From the NCBI RefSeq assembly GCF_008831285.2, contig NW_022204508.1, forward strand, positions 372,001 to 436,000: a stretch of 64,000 bases of DNA, given 5' to 3'. Shown in pieces: positions 10,390 through 21,359 of the stretch (its first letter is position 1; each line of letters begins with the position of its first letter). Source of the stretch: Nymphaea colorata (lineage: Eukaryota; Streptophyta; Magnoliopsida; Nymphaeales; Nymphaeaceae). Under the pieces are notes generated by a model. It saw nothing but the letters and a program-made list of their open reading frames with translations. It did no database searches and was not told where the DNA came from. The translations under genes and the position numbers were made by a program.

Positions 10390-11588
10390 TTCATGTTCTC
10401 GTCACTTTGTCTCTTTTATTGGTGGATATTATGGATTAGATTCATATCACAACTGCCCTTTTTTGCTTTAGTTTATACAAATACCCTTGGCCAATCCTAA
10501 TGAAAATGATGCTGAGAAAGAAGGGTTAAAGGGGCTTCTTCCTCAATGAATGAGCAATGCAATCTTTTAGTGCTTAAAGCCAGTTCAAGCATCTTGCAGC
10601 CATTCTTTGGGTCTGTCGTAAATAAAATTATTCTCTTATCACCGTCTTTTTGACTGCTGGATGCTTTGGATTAAATTCATTTCATAACTGTCTTTTTTTT
10701 GCTCTAGTTTGTACGAATACCCTTTGTCTATGGTAAACAAAATGATGTTCTCGTCACTGTGTCTATTACAGGTGGATATTATGAATTAAATTCATATCAT
10801 AACTGCCTTTTTTTTTGCTTTAGTTTATACGAATAGCCTTGGTCTATCCTAATTAAAATGATGCTCTTGCCACCTCTTAGATTGAGCCTGTTGATTCCTT
10901 CCTTGAAGAGTTGGCTACCAAAGAGCCATGATGTCTAGTCTCCTTAAAAAAAGAAAAAGGTAGAAGAGCAACCATGTGCATGGTGTCCTTTTTTCGTTTT
11001 CTTTTCTCCTTTCTTTAATGGACAGGTAGATTTGATTCTCCATTTTCAAATGGGTTGGCCCTCCATGATGAACAGATTGTTATTTTTAGAGTGAGTGGGA
11101 GTTTTTGAGTGCACCCATCAACATCATTGAATCAAAATCATTTCGGCTATAAAGCTAAAATGCCCCATTGTACTACCTCTGCCACTTAAATGTTCTAAGT
11201 GTCTTCCACTCAAGGACTGCCTAGCTCATTGATGCCCACTTCGTGCATGTTGACAGGTTGGAGCATGGTAGGCTTTGAACTAGCAATTTCAAAAGTTCTG
11301 ACTTCCTGTTTGTGATTCAGCAATTCCAAAGCTTGGTGATTCGATAAAAGGTCAAATTTAAATCAGTTATCCAAGCACTTAAATCGATCAGATATATAAA
11401 AAAAAATCAAAATTAAATTTGCATTTGCACTTATCGTCTGAACCCGTTGCACCCACTAAGCATATGTGTCTGCATTTTACCACATTCCAACTTAGCTTAT
11501 AACAAATATTCAATCTAATTGAGATTCCTATATTCAATTCAAGTAAATATCTTATAAATAATATCCATATTTTTTGAATTAAAGATAG

Positions 11589-11652
<64 letters not shown>

Positions 11653-12300
11653 CATAATGTGGTTCTGATCTTAGTTGTGTATTCACCAACGATGTGTTCC
11701 TTCAGCGTATGCCCAATCTTGCCCGATTCTGGAATTGGCCACTTTCTATGGGCGAAAGAGTAGCCTATAGGGGATAAGCATCAAATCTTTTACTGGTGGA
11801 TATTATGGATTAAATTCAAATCCCAACTGCTTTTTTTTTTCTTTAGTTTATGGGAAGGGTTAAAAGGGCTTCTTCCTCAATGAACGAGCAATACAATCTC
11901 TTAGTGCTTAATGCCAGTTCAAGCACCTTGCAGCCATTCTTTTGGGTCTATCGTAAATAAAATTATTCTCTTATCACTATCTTTTTGACTGCTGGATGCT
12001 TCGGATTAAATTCATTTCATGACTGTCTTTTTTTGCTTTAGTTTTTGAAACACCCTTTGTCTATCGTAAAGAAAATGATGTTCTCGTCACTTTATCTCTT
12101 TTACTGGTGGATATTATGGATTAAATTCATATGACAACTGCCTTTTTTTTCTTTAGTTTATACGAATACCCTTGGCCTATCATAATGAAAATGATGCTCT
12201 TGTCACCGTGTTTTCTTAACTGATTGGTGGTTTGGATTAAATTCATTTCACAACTGTGTTTTTTGCTTTAGTTTATATGAATATCCTTAAACGGCCGAAG
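10390..12300 (+). repeat. Diverged ~120-bp tandem repeats upstream of NLR-A
   Basis: A unit containing 'ggattaaattcat', 'aactgtcttttttgctttag', 'tacgaataccctttgtct' and 'aaaatgatgttctcgtcac' recurs at about 10390, 10630, 10745, 11790, 11970, 12085 and 12200. The block 'ggcttcttcctcaatgaa...ttgcagccattct' occurs twice, at 10526 and 11865, so a two-unit segment was itself duplicated. Related units lie at 34965-35300, and inverted at 46130-46500. 10900-11780 between the two arrays is unmatched. No coding capacity. Confidence 0.75.
11591..11653. repeat. (AT)n microsatellite with GT interruptions
   Basis: About 60 bp of AT repeats interrupted by two 'gtatat' steps. Confidence 0.95.
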
Positions 12301-13779
12301 GCCCTTTCTTTTTTCTTCAAACCCAGTCCTCGGTGGAGAGCAGTACACATGTCAACTAAAGTGTCACACGTCTATCTTTTGCAGTCTCTAGCAGTAGTAC
12401 TCATAATAAATGAACTAACAGTGAACATTCATTGGTTCGACCGACTACGCTACACCTCTTGGGGCTTTCTCCATACGTGAGGACATAATGAATTGGAAAT
12501 GGTCAATTTTGTATAGGATTATTACAAACAGACATCAAATTCAATTTAGCTATTCTACTTTGTGGAATCAAATTTAGATTGATCTAGTTAGATTCTGTTG
12601 TAAGAAGAAGAAAAGGAGAAGAAATATTCTAGTTATAAACTACATATTAGACGAATAAGAGACCATATGGACTCACTGATCTCTTAACAACTTGATTTAC
12701 ATTCTCATTTGGGAGATTGAATAATACCCATCATGTACATTATATTCTAATTTCTCTTATAACACTGACATATTTTTTAAATTAATGGTATTTGATTTTT
12801 TTAACATTTTAAAGTTGAGAAAAATAATTAATGCTGAGACAACATTAAAAATTTAAAACAAATAATTTCTTAAGAAAATGAATGACCGTCTGAAAAAAAA
12901 GCAAAGGGGCAAATATCAATTTGTTCTTGATAACTCTATTGGGATTTTAAGAGGAAAGAAAATATGAGGCATCTAAAGATTGTAGGCTGAACCACACGCA
13001 AGTGGACAAAGGTATGACAAAAATGAAAAGAAAAAAAATTGACTTTGTCTTCATTTTCAAATTCTATTCGCTTACATACCTCTCCATGAATGCACTTAGC
13101 CTATAATGTTTATTTTTCTGATGGAAGAACGATTTTTTATTTTTGGAGTTATTGTTGGATTTTGCTTCTTGCATCACTTGCTTTAAACTGTCAACTGCAG
13201 CCTTTTGGAGAAATCAAGAAAGCCCACTTGAAAGGAAATAGCTGAAAAGACTAGTAACAACACCTAGCCCTCGCTATCTAATTGGTCTGAGCCAACTTGT
13301 GGCTAGTGCCACTTGATCATTCACTCTTGCTATTGTTAGGGAGACCTTTCACATCCCCCACCCAGAGTGGGTGACGTGCAAGTTGCAACAGCACCACCAC
13401 TTCTGCAAGGATGATGGCACGAACAAGTTGTACTTCTAGTCAATGGTCAGATCACAAAACTAGGATGGGCTAAATAAAATTTTGGATTTCGAAAAAGAAA
13501 TCATGCATCCAAGCTTTTTACATAATACAATGAAAAATCAGACAAACGTGAGGAAGAGGAAGTGTTGGTGATGTAGAACTTTGTGGTTCAGGAATCATGG
13601 ACCTTGCCAGCCTGTAGAGCACTTCCTTCGTCTTCCTTCTCCTTCCATTTTCAGATTTAAGCAATGGCAGACCTAAATTCGTTTGGCATTCCTTCATCTT
13701 CCTCTTCTTCCATTTTCAGATTTCTAGTTCTCTTCCTCTGCTAGGTCTTTCTTCCACCAAGAAAAAAACAGAGGAGGAG
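12300..13779 (+). repeat. 5' flank of NLR-A, shared by four CNL copies
   Basis: This non-coding stretch recurs upstream of NLR-B (35300-37441), NLR-E (17290-18241) and, inverted, NLR-C (45900-44975). Landmarks in order: 'agcagtacacatgtcaactaaagtgtca', 'ctctagcagtagtac', 'aaaataattaatgctgagac', 'cacaagtggacaaa', 'cttgatcattcactctt', 'ttctagtcaatggtcagatcac', then 'cttcctctgctag' just before the start codon. It is the likely promoter and 5' leader of the ancestral gene. No certain TATA box can be picked because of the AT-rich background. Confidence 0.8.
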
Positions 13780-16366
13780 ATGACAACAGTAATCAACACC
13801 CTTGTGTAAACACCTGTTTCTATTCTGTTGGGGGATGTAACCAGCTTGTTGAAAGAAAAGGTGGACCTCATCTTGAATGCCAAAGACGATCTCGAGGTGC
13901 TCCAGCAGAAGCTGAGATACTTTGGGAAGGCCCTCAAAGTCACAGATCACAAGCCTTTTTTCAGCAATGAGCGCAACAGAGATCTGGAGAGAGAGCTGAA
14001 GGATATTTTCTATGATGCCCAGGACATCATCGAAGGATACCAAAGCACAATTGCAATTTGCAAAAGGGACAAGCATTCTATAACTTCATGGAACAAGGTA
14101 AGGAAGCCCTGGACCATTCTGTGCTCTTGCTTTAAGGAACATGTATCTGCTTCCTACAACCTTGCAATTGATATTAAAAATATCAGCCAAAAGCTTGATA
14201 AAATAGAAAAAAATAAGATAATGGCGGATGTGCTCGGAATAACACCAAGAGATATTGGTAGTGAGGGTCCTGTTCGTGGTGAACATGACAACCCCCGAGA
14301 GACAACCCATCACATGGGTGTACAACCACCTACAGGGAGGGAGGATGATAAAAAGGTGATAGTAGAAAAGCTCTGGTCGAATGACTCTATACAAAGTAGT
14401 AAGGCACAAAAGGGTGGTATTTCTATTATTTCTATTGTAGGAAAAGGTGGAATCGGCAAAACAACTCTTGCAAAAATGGTCTTTAAAGAAGTCAAAGAAC
14501 ATTTTGGAAAATGTAGATGGTGGGTTTGTGTTTTGGAGAGGCGAAACCATAAGGTTTTGGTGCGGCAGATACTAAGGGAAGTGTGCAAGGGATCTAGAGA
14601 AAACCCTTATTGTTCCATGAGTGAGTTGTGCACACAATTACAGAATGAGCTCTTAAAGGAAAATTTTTGTTGGTCCTAGATGATGTGTGGGAACTAGAAT
14701 GGTGGGAGGAAGAGGTAGAGGGAACATTGATGGCGGGTGCAATGGGGAGCAATATTTTGATTACCAGTAGAAAGAAAAATGTATCGAGAGGGATGTGTGC
14801 TTCTTATGTCCATGAATTACCAGAATTTAGTTTTGACCAAAGCTGGGAGTTGTTTCTAAAGGAGGCAAGCCAAACAGAAGAAGATTTGGTGCTGCATAGG
14901 ATCAGAAATGTTGGAGAGAGAATAGTAAGGAAGTGTGGTGGGTTGCTGCTTGTGATTAAGACGGTAGGGTCGATGATGCATACCAAGAAATGCATACAAA
15001 AGACTGGAAATTCGTGGAGGGTAGTAAGATATGGGAATGGGAGATGCCTGCAGCTGAAATCGGTGGCAAAGTTCTTTCAGGTCTCATGCTGAGCTATGAT
15101 GACTTGCCGCATTATTTAAAGAGCTGTTTTGTGTATTGCTGCATTTATCCAAAGGATTATAAGATTGAAAGGGAGAGATTGATCTGGCAATGGTTGGTGC
15201 ATGAATTGATAGAGGAAAAGGAAGGCATAGATGTGGAAATGACAGCAAACCAATACATTGATGATCTGATGAACCGATGCTTGATTGAAAAAGCGCGTGG
15301 ATATGGTTATGAGGGCACTCATCTCACGTTGCATAACATTTTGCATGACCTTGCCTTATATATAGATGGAAGGGAATATAGCCATGCCTCCGCTACTGAG
15401 CACACCCACCATAAGTCATTACTTAGTGTACACGATGATGCAAAGGGACACAAGCCTAATGCCTTGGAAACAGCAAATAAGGTGTGCACATTGTTGGCTG
15501 ATTCCAAGTCAGACTTCCCTCTGCCTTATATTATATACTTAAAATCGGATTCCGGTTCCGGTTCCAAGTTACACTTGCCTCTGTTTTATATTAAACACAT
15601 AACCAATTTCAAGTGGTTGAGGGTGTTGTCATTGAGGGCATGTCAGGATATTCATGAGTTGCCAAAGTCCATTGAAGACCTTTCACTTCTAAAATATATC
15701 GATCTCAGCTATTCTAAAGTGAGACCCTTGCCCAGTTCAATCGGCAGGCTCCGTAACTTGCAAACATTGGATTTAAGTCATAATGATATTGAAGAGTTGC
15801 CCAAGGAAATGGGCGAACTGTGCAACTTGAGGTATCTTGGGCTGAAAGGAACAAAGTGTTTGGAATTTGTAGCTGAAGGCTTGGGGAAGCTTACCAATTT
15901 ACAGGTCAGAGAATGCCCAACATTCTGTGCATTGCTGAGCATGCCTTTGTTGAAGTCCTTGAATATTTCTGACTGTAATGGGCTCAACACGATTGGTGAC
16001 TTGCCTAAATTGGAGACGTTGCATGTGTATGGAAGTGGCAATGGGGTGCCTCAGTGGGTGTGGGGTCTCTCCCAACTGGAGACATTGTAACTATACTCTT
16101 TCTCTGAGGACATCTGCTTGGGAGGCCACTGGCAATGCCTCCCCAAACTGAGAAGACTATGGCTTTCTAAGTTACCCAATCTGAAGTCTCTGGTGGACGT
16201 CAATAATATTACTCCACAACAAAATGAAACAACATGTCCCACGGATGCACAGGAATGGACCACCTGCCTCTCCAAGCTTGAAATGTTGACAATTATCTCA
16301 TGTCCAGCACTCCATCTGCTGCAGGAGTTAAGCGACCGTTTTAGGGGAAAGATAACACGTGTATAG
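13780..16366 (+). pseudogene. NLR-A: near full-length CC-NB-ARC-LRR gene with four lesions
   Basis: This is the most complete resistance gene here. The ATG at 13780 is preserved in NLR-B and NLR-C. Codon 10 is TAA (13807), where both paralogues have CAA. The Rx-type coiled coil follows (13830-14240; DIFYDAQDIIEGYQ is the EDVID-like motif), then the P-loop GKGGIGKTTLAK (14440-14475), RNBS-A with WWVCV, a frameshift near 14660, kinase-2 LLVLDDVW, RNBS-B NILITSRKK, a weak GLPL (CGGLLLVIK), a second frameshift near 14988, RNBS-D CFVYCCIYPKDY, an MHD-like ILHDLALYI, and LRRs. An in-frame TAA at 16088 replaces a codon that is Tyr in NLR-F; the frame then continues to 16366. The LRR is shorter than that of NLR-F: KLTNLQ jumps straight to VRECPTFC. 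Family role: intracellular pathogen sensor and ATP-driven switch. This copy cannot make a full receptor. Confidence 0.92.
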
Positions 16367-16369
16367 ATA

Positions 16370-17290
16370 ATGTTACTGAAAATCGGTGACAAATTGTAAT
16401 TAATTATCTTGGTTAAATATGTGTGTTGTCATTTCGTTGCCGCTCTTGTTTAATTTATGCATCAACAGAGTCTTGTCTAGCTGTTTTAAACTTGCTCAAA
16501 CTGATGACCATCTCTCTCATTTGATTTTTTTTCGTAATTGAAAACAAAAATCAATTATGTGAATACCAGCACGTACCTTGTATAAATGATAAATGCGATG
16601 CTGTTTAGGTCAAACAGAAGGCAATGTCCTTTGGCTTGAATCGATACAGATAAAAAATACCTTTTTCCTTTACGAAAATTTTAAAAAATAATTTCAAATA
16701 TTATTTTGTTTTATATCCATCAATTGATGCACAAAGGCCCCGATTAATTAGCTGATATGATAAAATCCCAAGCTGGCCATTATTTGAGCGATCTTCAAAG
16801 TTTTGTTTTTCATATTTATGTCATTAATATGCATTTAATCATCTTCACAAATTTAAAACACATACCCAAAATCTGAAAAACCTGCGTACATTTGAAAAAA
16901 ATATATGGAAACTACTTATAGTCGAATAATTTATAAATCATGCATTTTATAGTGTGTCTTTTTAATTCAAGTGGATATTTGAAAGCATTGAAATTATAAA
17001 ATTTTTGCAAAGTGTAAGATTCTAAGAAATCACACCAAGAAGTCCATATGAGGCTTTTGGCATCGGTTGTTTTATAAGGAAGCAGGCCCTCCTGGGTCAC
17101 CTGTTTCTCAGCAATTTACTTGATTGGCAAAAGTTCAATAACAGCATGTGAATGTATAACCTGGGCTCGGTCCAGCCATCAAGTCTCAAGCCTGGCTCAC
17201 CCCAGCCATCAAGATCCAAGCCCATGTTTGGCGCAGCTTCGCTTGACAGTAATGAAATTAAAAGAAAAGAACATACTTAACCTGACATGA
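16370..17290 (+). repeat. 3' flank of NLR-A, partly shared with NLR-F
   Basis: The bases after the stop ('aaaatcggtgacaaattgtaa') recur inverted at about 26470 after NLR-F. A second block, 16900-17100 (with 'gatatttgaaagcattg', 'aagaaatcacaccaag', 'ttataaggaagcagg'), matches the reverse complement of 25590-25745. So NLR-A and NLR-F share 3' flanks as well as coding sequence. 16440-16880 has nothing recognisable. Confidence 0.65.
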
Positions 17291-17302
17291 TTTGACTGCA
17301 AT

Positions 17303-17347
<45 letters not shown>

Positions 17348-17700
17348 TAATTTCTCCTATAACACTGTGTTTTAAAATATTGGCATTTGATTTTTTAATG
17401 ATGTAAAGCGAGAAAAATAATTAATGCTGAGACATCATTAAAAATTTAAATCAAATAATTTATTTAGAAAAACTAATCACAGTTTGGAGAAAAAAAGAAG
17501 CTAAAATACGAGGCATCTAAAGAAGGTACGCTGAGCGGCACACAAGTGGACAAAAATGAAAAGAAAGAAATCGACTTTCGTCAAAAATAAAAAACACTTA
17601 AATTTCATGAAGATAAACGTCTGGGCCAAAATCAGCAGCATCTGACCCAACTATTCCACTCCCTTCACACACTTATCAAGATAGCAGTCGAATTCTACTG

Positions 17701-17782
<82 letters not shown>

Positions 17783-18241
17783 ATATAAGCCACAGGAAAA
17801 ATGTTGGATTTCTTCTTTTAAACCAACATGATAGCAAATAGTTAACCTTACCTGGCTAGTGCCACTTGATCTTGCTCTGTTGCTATTGTTAGAGAGACCT
17901 TTCACACCTAGTACTGAGCTCATGGTTCTGTCAAACAGGGTTTGTTGAAAGACAACAGCTGAACTGCATTAGTACGAGTCCCATAAGTTTGGCAAGGATG
18001 TTGATAGCTACCTGTGGGCCTAGCTGGGCCTTCCCTTGTGGCTCGGACAAGTTGTGCTTCTAGTCATTGGTCAGATCACAACTCCGATGGGCTAAATAAA
18101 TTTCTTTGTTTTGAAAAAAAAAAAACTGGGCAGGTTATGTACTCTCCACCAATTTCGTAGAACTGAAGTTTACCAGTCGACAGTGTCGGCCACCTGGTTT
18201 CTTCATTTGTCTCTTTGCCTTTCTTCGCGAAACCGGGGAAG
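17290..18241 (+). repeat. Third copy of the CNL 5' flank (upstream of NLR-E)
   Basis: Contains 'ataacactgtgttttaaaat', 'aaaaataattaatgctgagac', 'cgaggcatctaaag', 'cacaagtggacaaaaatgaaaag' and 'gtgcttctagtcattggtcag', in the same order as 12750-13450 and 35760-37090. It carries (AT)n tracts at 17309-17344 and 17703-17788 that the other copies lack. Confidence 0.75.
17703..17788. repeat. Long (AT)n microsatellite
   Basis: About 86 bp of AT repeats with a 'gtatgtatgt' interruption near the right end. The open frame read through it on the minus strand (a Tyr-Ile run) is an artefact of the repeat. Confidence 0.95.
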
Positions 18242-18304
18242 ATGGCAATAGTAATGAATGCACATGTAGAAGCACCCATTTCTAATCTGTTCCAGTCGGT
18301 AACG
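18242..18304 (+). pseudogene. NLR-E: 21-codon N-terminal stub of a CNL
   Basis: The ATG at 18242 opens MAIVMNAHVEAPISNLFQSV, which aligns with the N-terminus of NLR-B (MTTVIDTLVQTPISILLG) and lies at the same distance below the shared 5' flank. At about 18304 the homology ends abruptly and the dispersed repeat 18305-19830 begins, so the rest of the gene was removed or displaced at that point. It is more diverged from NLR-A, B and C than those are from one another, so it is probably an older branch. It is too short to be found by gene prediction; the flank position is what makes the call. Confidence 0.65.
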
Positions 18305-19830
18305 TTAAAAAAATTTAAAAGAATGTTAAAAAAATTAAGTATAAGAAAGAACCACGAATTTTCTAGCTAAGTACCATCGAGTATTTAATTTGGTTACTTT
18401 TTATTAAATAAAAAATTAACATAAGTACAATGTTGTTATTTTTTTTAGAGATAGACATGTAGTACTATTGAATCGGGTCATCTAATCAAATATTTTTAGT
18501 TAGATAATAAGTTCAAGTGTTAAGGACGTTATTGTAAATCAATTTAAATTATCTCTTTCCCTTTCTTTTATATCGAAACAAGCTTTTATAATAATCTTTT
18601 TCATTTTCTTCTCCTTTTCTTTACTTTCCCTACCAATTTTCTTTCAATTCCTTTCCTTTCTTGGCCCTTCCATCCATTAATCACTTCCTTAAGTTTCATT
18701 CCATCCAAACAAGGCAAAAAAGAGAAGGCCAAAGAACCCACCGGGTTGCACCACCCCAGGACCTTAACCACTCTATTCGACTAGCTATCTTAAGCTTTGT
18801 TTGGAACATCACTTCTATCCTTACATTTAGCAGTCATAGTTATAGGCAAATGATCTAGTCATTAAATCTAGGAAACACAAAATCATTTCAACGGAGTCTT
18901 TGATGCTACCTATTGCAAGCCTGGTTATATGTACCATATGGTGGATGAATTTTTGTGTGCCAGTCTGGTTTAATGACTAAAATACCCTTAGTTCACATTG
19001 AAAAGGAAAATTATTTGTAAAGACAATATTGAAAATAAAAAAAAGTAAAAAGACTATAGAGGACATTTTTTTAATAAATTATCAAAATGTACTTCTTTCT
19101 TTTAGTGTGTACCGTGTCCAAGCCTTGTTGCTAGAGTTGGGCACTGGTCTGGCAAGGTTAACTTCTTCTTGAGGCAGAGAGACATGCTACAATAAGTGGG
19201 TGCTGGCAAAGGTTGAGTAGGGTTTGGGCCCACACTGAGATCTGGACCATGAGATAGCCTCCTTGAATGTGTATGATGGCTCTTGTCAAGTGTGGCAGGT
19301 AGGAGCCGGTTCAAGGGTAGAGAGACAGATGCAGGTCAAGCCGGACAACATCAACCCACTCCCCTTAAAATGGGTCTTCTTCTCTAGGCCCAACGAGTGG
19401 GCCTCTCACCATCCAGGTCCGAAGTATGATGCTGTTTGGGACCTAACGGTGCACGTCTTCTCGCATAATCCATGGTAGAAGGTAGCGCGGAGTCAAAAAA
19501 AATTCATAAGGGGGCTGAATTAAAGTTTCTGAATTTTGATAGGGGCTGAAATATCATTTTTCAAATTTTTACACAAGACAAGTAAAATTTTATAAAATTA
19601 CGTATAAATTTAAAAGAAAAAATTAAGGGGTTGGGCAGAACCCCTGTGGGCCATCTCCCTTGGCTTCACCCCTGGAAGGCCTGAATCATGAGGTTGCCAA
19701 ATAACATATTCATTGCCAGTTGGCAAGTAGTGATTGACTTGGCTAGAGGGAGGTGCGAAGACACATGAAGTATATCTCTGACAGGGCTTTGACCATTACT
19801 TCATATCATATGCCTTGCTGGTGTGATTGC
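18305..19830 (-). repeat. Dispersed repeat family X, copy 1 (inverted)
   Basis: The reverse complement matches 56825-57601 joined to 59604-60130. Shared landmarks: 'gaatcgggtcatctaatcaaat', 'gatctagtcattaaatctagg', 'gagatctggaccatgagatag', 'ggtgcacgtcttctcgcataa', 'catatgccttgctggt'. A conserved open frame in both copies reads FSRPNEWASHH and WDLTVHVF, but no transposase or retroelement domain is visible. An MITE-like repeat sits inside it at 19490-19680. The left edge at about 18304 interrupts NLR-E. Confidence 0.7.
19490..19680. repeat. Short dispersed AT-rich repeat, copy 4
   Basis: AT-rich core between 'cataagggggctgaatt' and 'ccatctcccttggcttcacccctgg'. Same general layout as the copies near 4.2 kb and 56.7 kb. 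The other copies of repeat X lack it at this place, which supports insertion. Confidence 0.45.
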
Positions 19831-19884
19831 CATGCAACCTTCTGTACCTTTTTAACTTATTGAAGTGTAGAGACCCTAAAAACA

Positions 19885-20091
19885 ATGGAAAGTTTAACCT
19901 TCGGATTCTCTTGCTCATCAAATTGTGGCACAACTTATATTGATGCATTCCTCCCATGAGCAAAACTTATTGCTTTTGAAGTGTTAGTCATGTTTTCCAT
20001 TGAAAGAAAACAAGGAAAAGAATAAAACTGAACCATTAAGCTGCCTCCTTAGACATTTCAGAACTAAAAATAAAAATAAAATATCAAATCT
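19885..20091 (+). repeat. Duplicated segment, partner at 4880-5152
   Basis: See the first copy. It is truncated by the assembly gap, so its right extent is unknown. Confidence 0.75.
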
Positions 20092-20191
20092 NNNNNNNNN
20101 NNNNNNNNNNNNNNNNNNNNNNNNNNNNNNNNNNNNNNNNNNNNNNNNNNNNNNNNNNNNNNNNNNNNNNNNNNNNNNNNNNNNNNNNNNN
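20092..20191. other. Assembly gap (100 N)
   Basis: Exactly 100 unknown bases, the usual placeholder for a gap of unknown size. Both strands have apparent open frames through it that carry no information. Confidence 1.
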
Positions 20192-21359
20192 ACTTAATCT
20201 AGCGGTGTTTGGGTAATGGTAAGAAGGTGAAAATTTGGTAATAGTATTGGGGATGGGGGATTGTAGAATTGGAGGGGAAGAAAGGCAAAGCAAGAACTGA
20301 TGATAAAGACGAGGCTGCTGCCGAAAATTATAGTTGACTTGTAGACTTAGGCACTCCCTCATAAAAATCAAGTTCAGTGAGTGCGTCCATTTAATTAGCT
20401 CCACCACACATGATTGTCTTGCCAGTGGTGGAGGATAGATCAACCATTGTCTGGGTAATCAGCATTTTTGAACATTTATGGCAAGTTTACAACAAAATAT
20501 CAAAGATTGCTAGCCGCAAACACCTTGATTTCCTTATTCTGATCAATTTCTTATCTGATTAAATTGTCAACTCGATTTAGGACCCATTTAGGTCAAATTT
20601 CAGAAGTTTAGACTCAAGCACAGCCCAAATCTAGACATATTTTGTAATTCATATCCACATTCAGACAGGGATTCAGTCCAAAAAATCATACAGAGACTGA
20701 AAAAGAGACCCTAACCCATATCTGGATCCAAATCCCAGCTGTAAATCAAAATCAGATCCCTAGACCCATATTTGGATCCAACTGCCACCTCTAGATTGCA
20801 TAAGAGCCCTCCGTCCATATCTAGATCCACCTAGTCTAGATTGAAGAGCCTTGGATTCATATTTGATCCAATCCAAGATCTAAAGAAAAATGGATCCATA
20901 GATCCATATCTAGAACCAAATTTAAGATCCACATACAAATTGAGCCTTAGGTCTGAATCCAAATCTCTGCTCTAGATCGAAAATTGTGCCAAATTCAGAT
21001 TGAAACTTAGCATTAGATCCAAAAATATAGCCTATATCCAAAACCCGACACAAGATCCAAAAATATAGTCAAACAAAATTTTTTATCCAAATATAAAAAC
21101 CAAGCCCGAGAACCAACCTCCAGCATGATATTTCAAGTTGGATCCCGAGCACGCGCACAAACTCCCCTCACCTTTGGTCTCAATTTCGCTTTATAAAATC
21201 TAAAACTGGACTAGAAAAAAAATCCAATCCATAATTCAGGCATTTGACATCGACCTAAACCCTTCCAGGTTCGGGAAAATGATTCGATTCAAGCGGACCG
21301 AAAATTGTCAAAACCGGAGCCAAATTCATTTTACAAAAAGGCCATTTTGTCCTTAGAAA
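20192..21359. other. Gene-free region with degenerate 'GGATCCA' repeats
   Basis: 20690-21080 contains many variants of 'ccatatctggatccaa' and 'agatccatat' at irregular spacing of roughly 20-50 bases. No coding frame is supported. It may be the decayed internal or LTR sequence of a retroelement. Confidence 0.5.

Noticed and set aside
13716-14588. Long minus-strand frames opposite NLR-A (and similar ones at 37378-38277 opposite NLR-B)
   Set aside because: They are antisense shadows of the coiled-coil and NB-ARC exons, whose plus-strand frames carry all the motifs.
19263-19478. Frame conserved between repeat X copies as a possible gene
   Set aside because: Conservation may only reflect repeat similarity; it is short, has no known domain, and copy 3 at 59.1 kb has indels through it. 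Kept only as a remark under repeat X.
20000-20443. Open frames crossing 20092-20191
   Set aside because: They pass through 100 unknown bases and carry no information.
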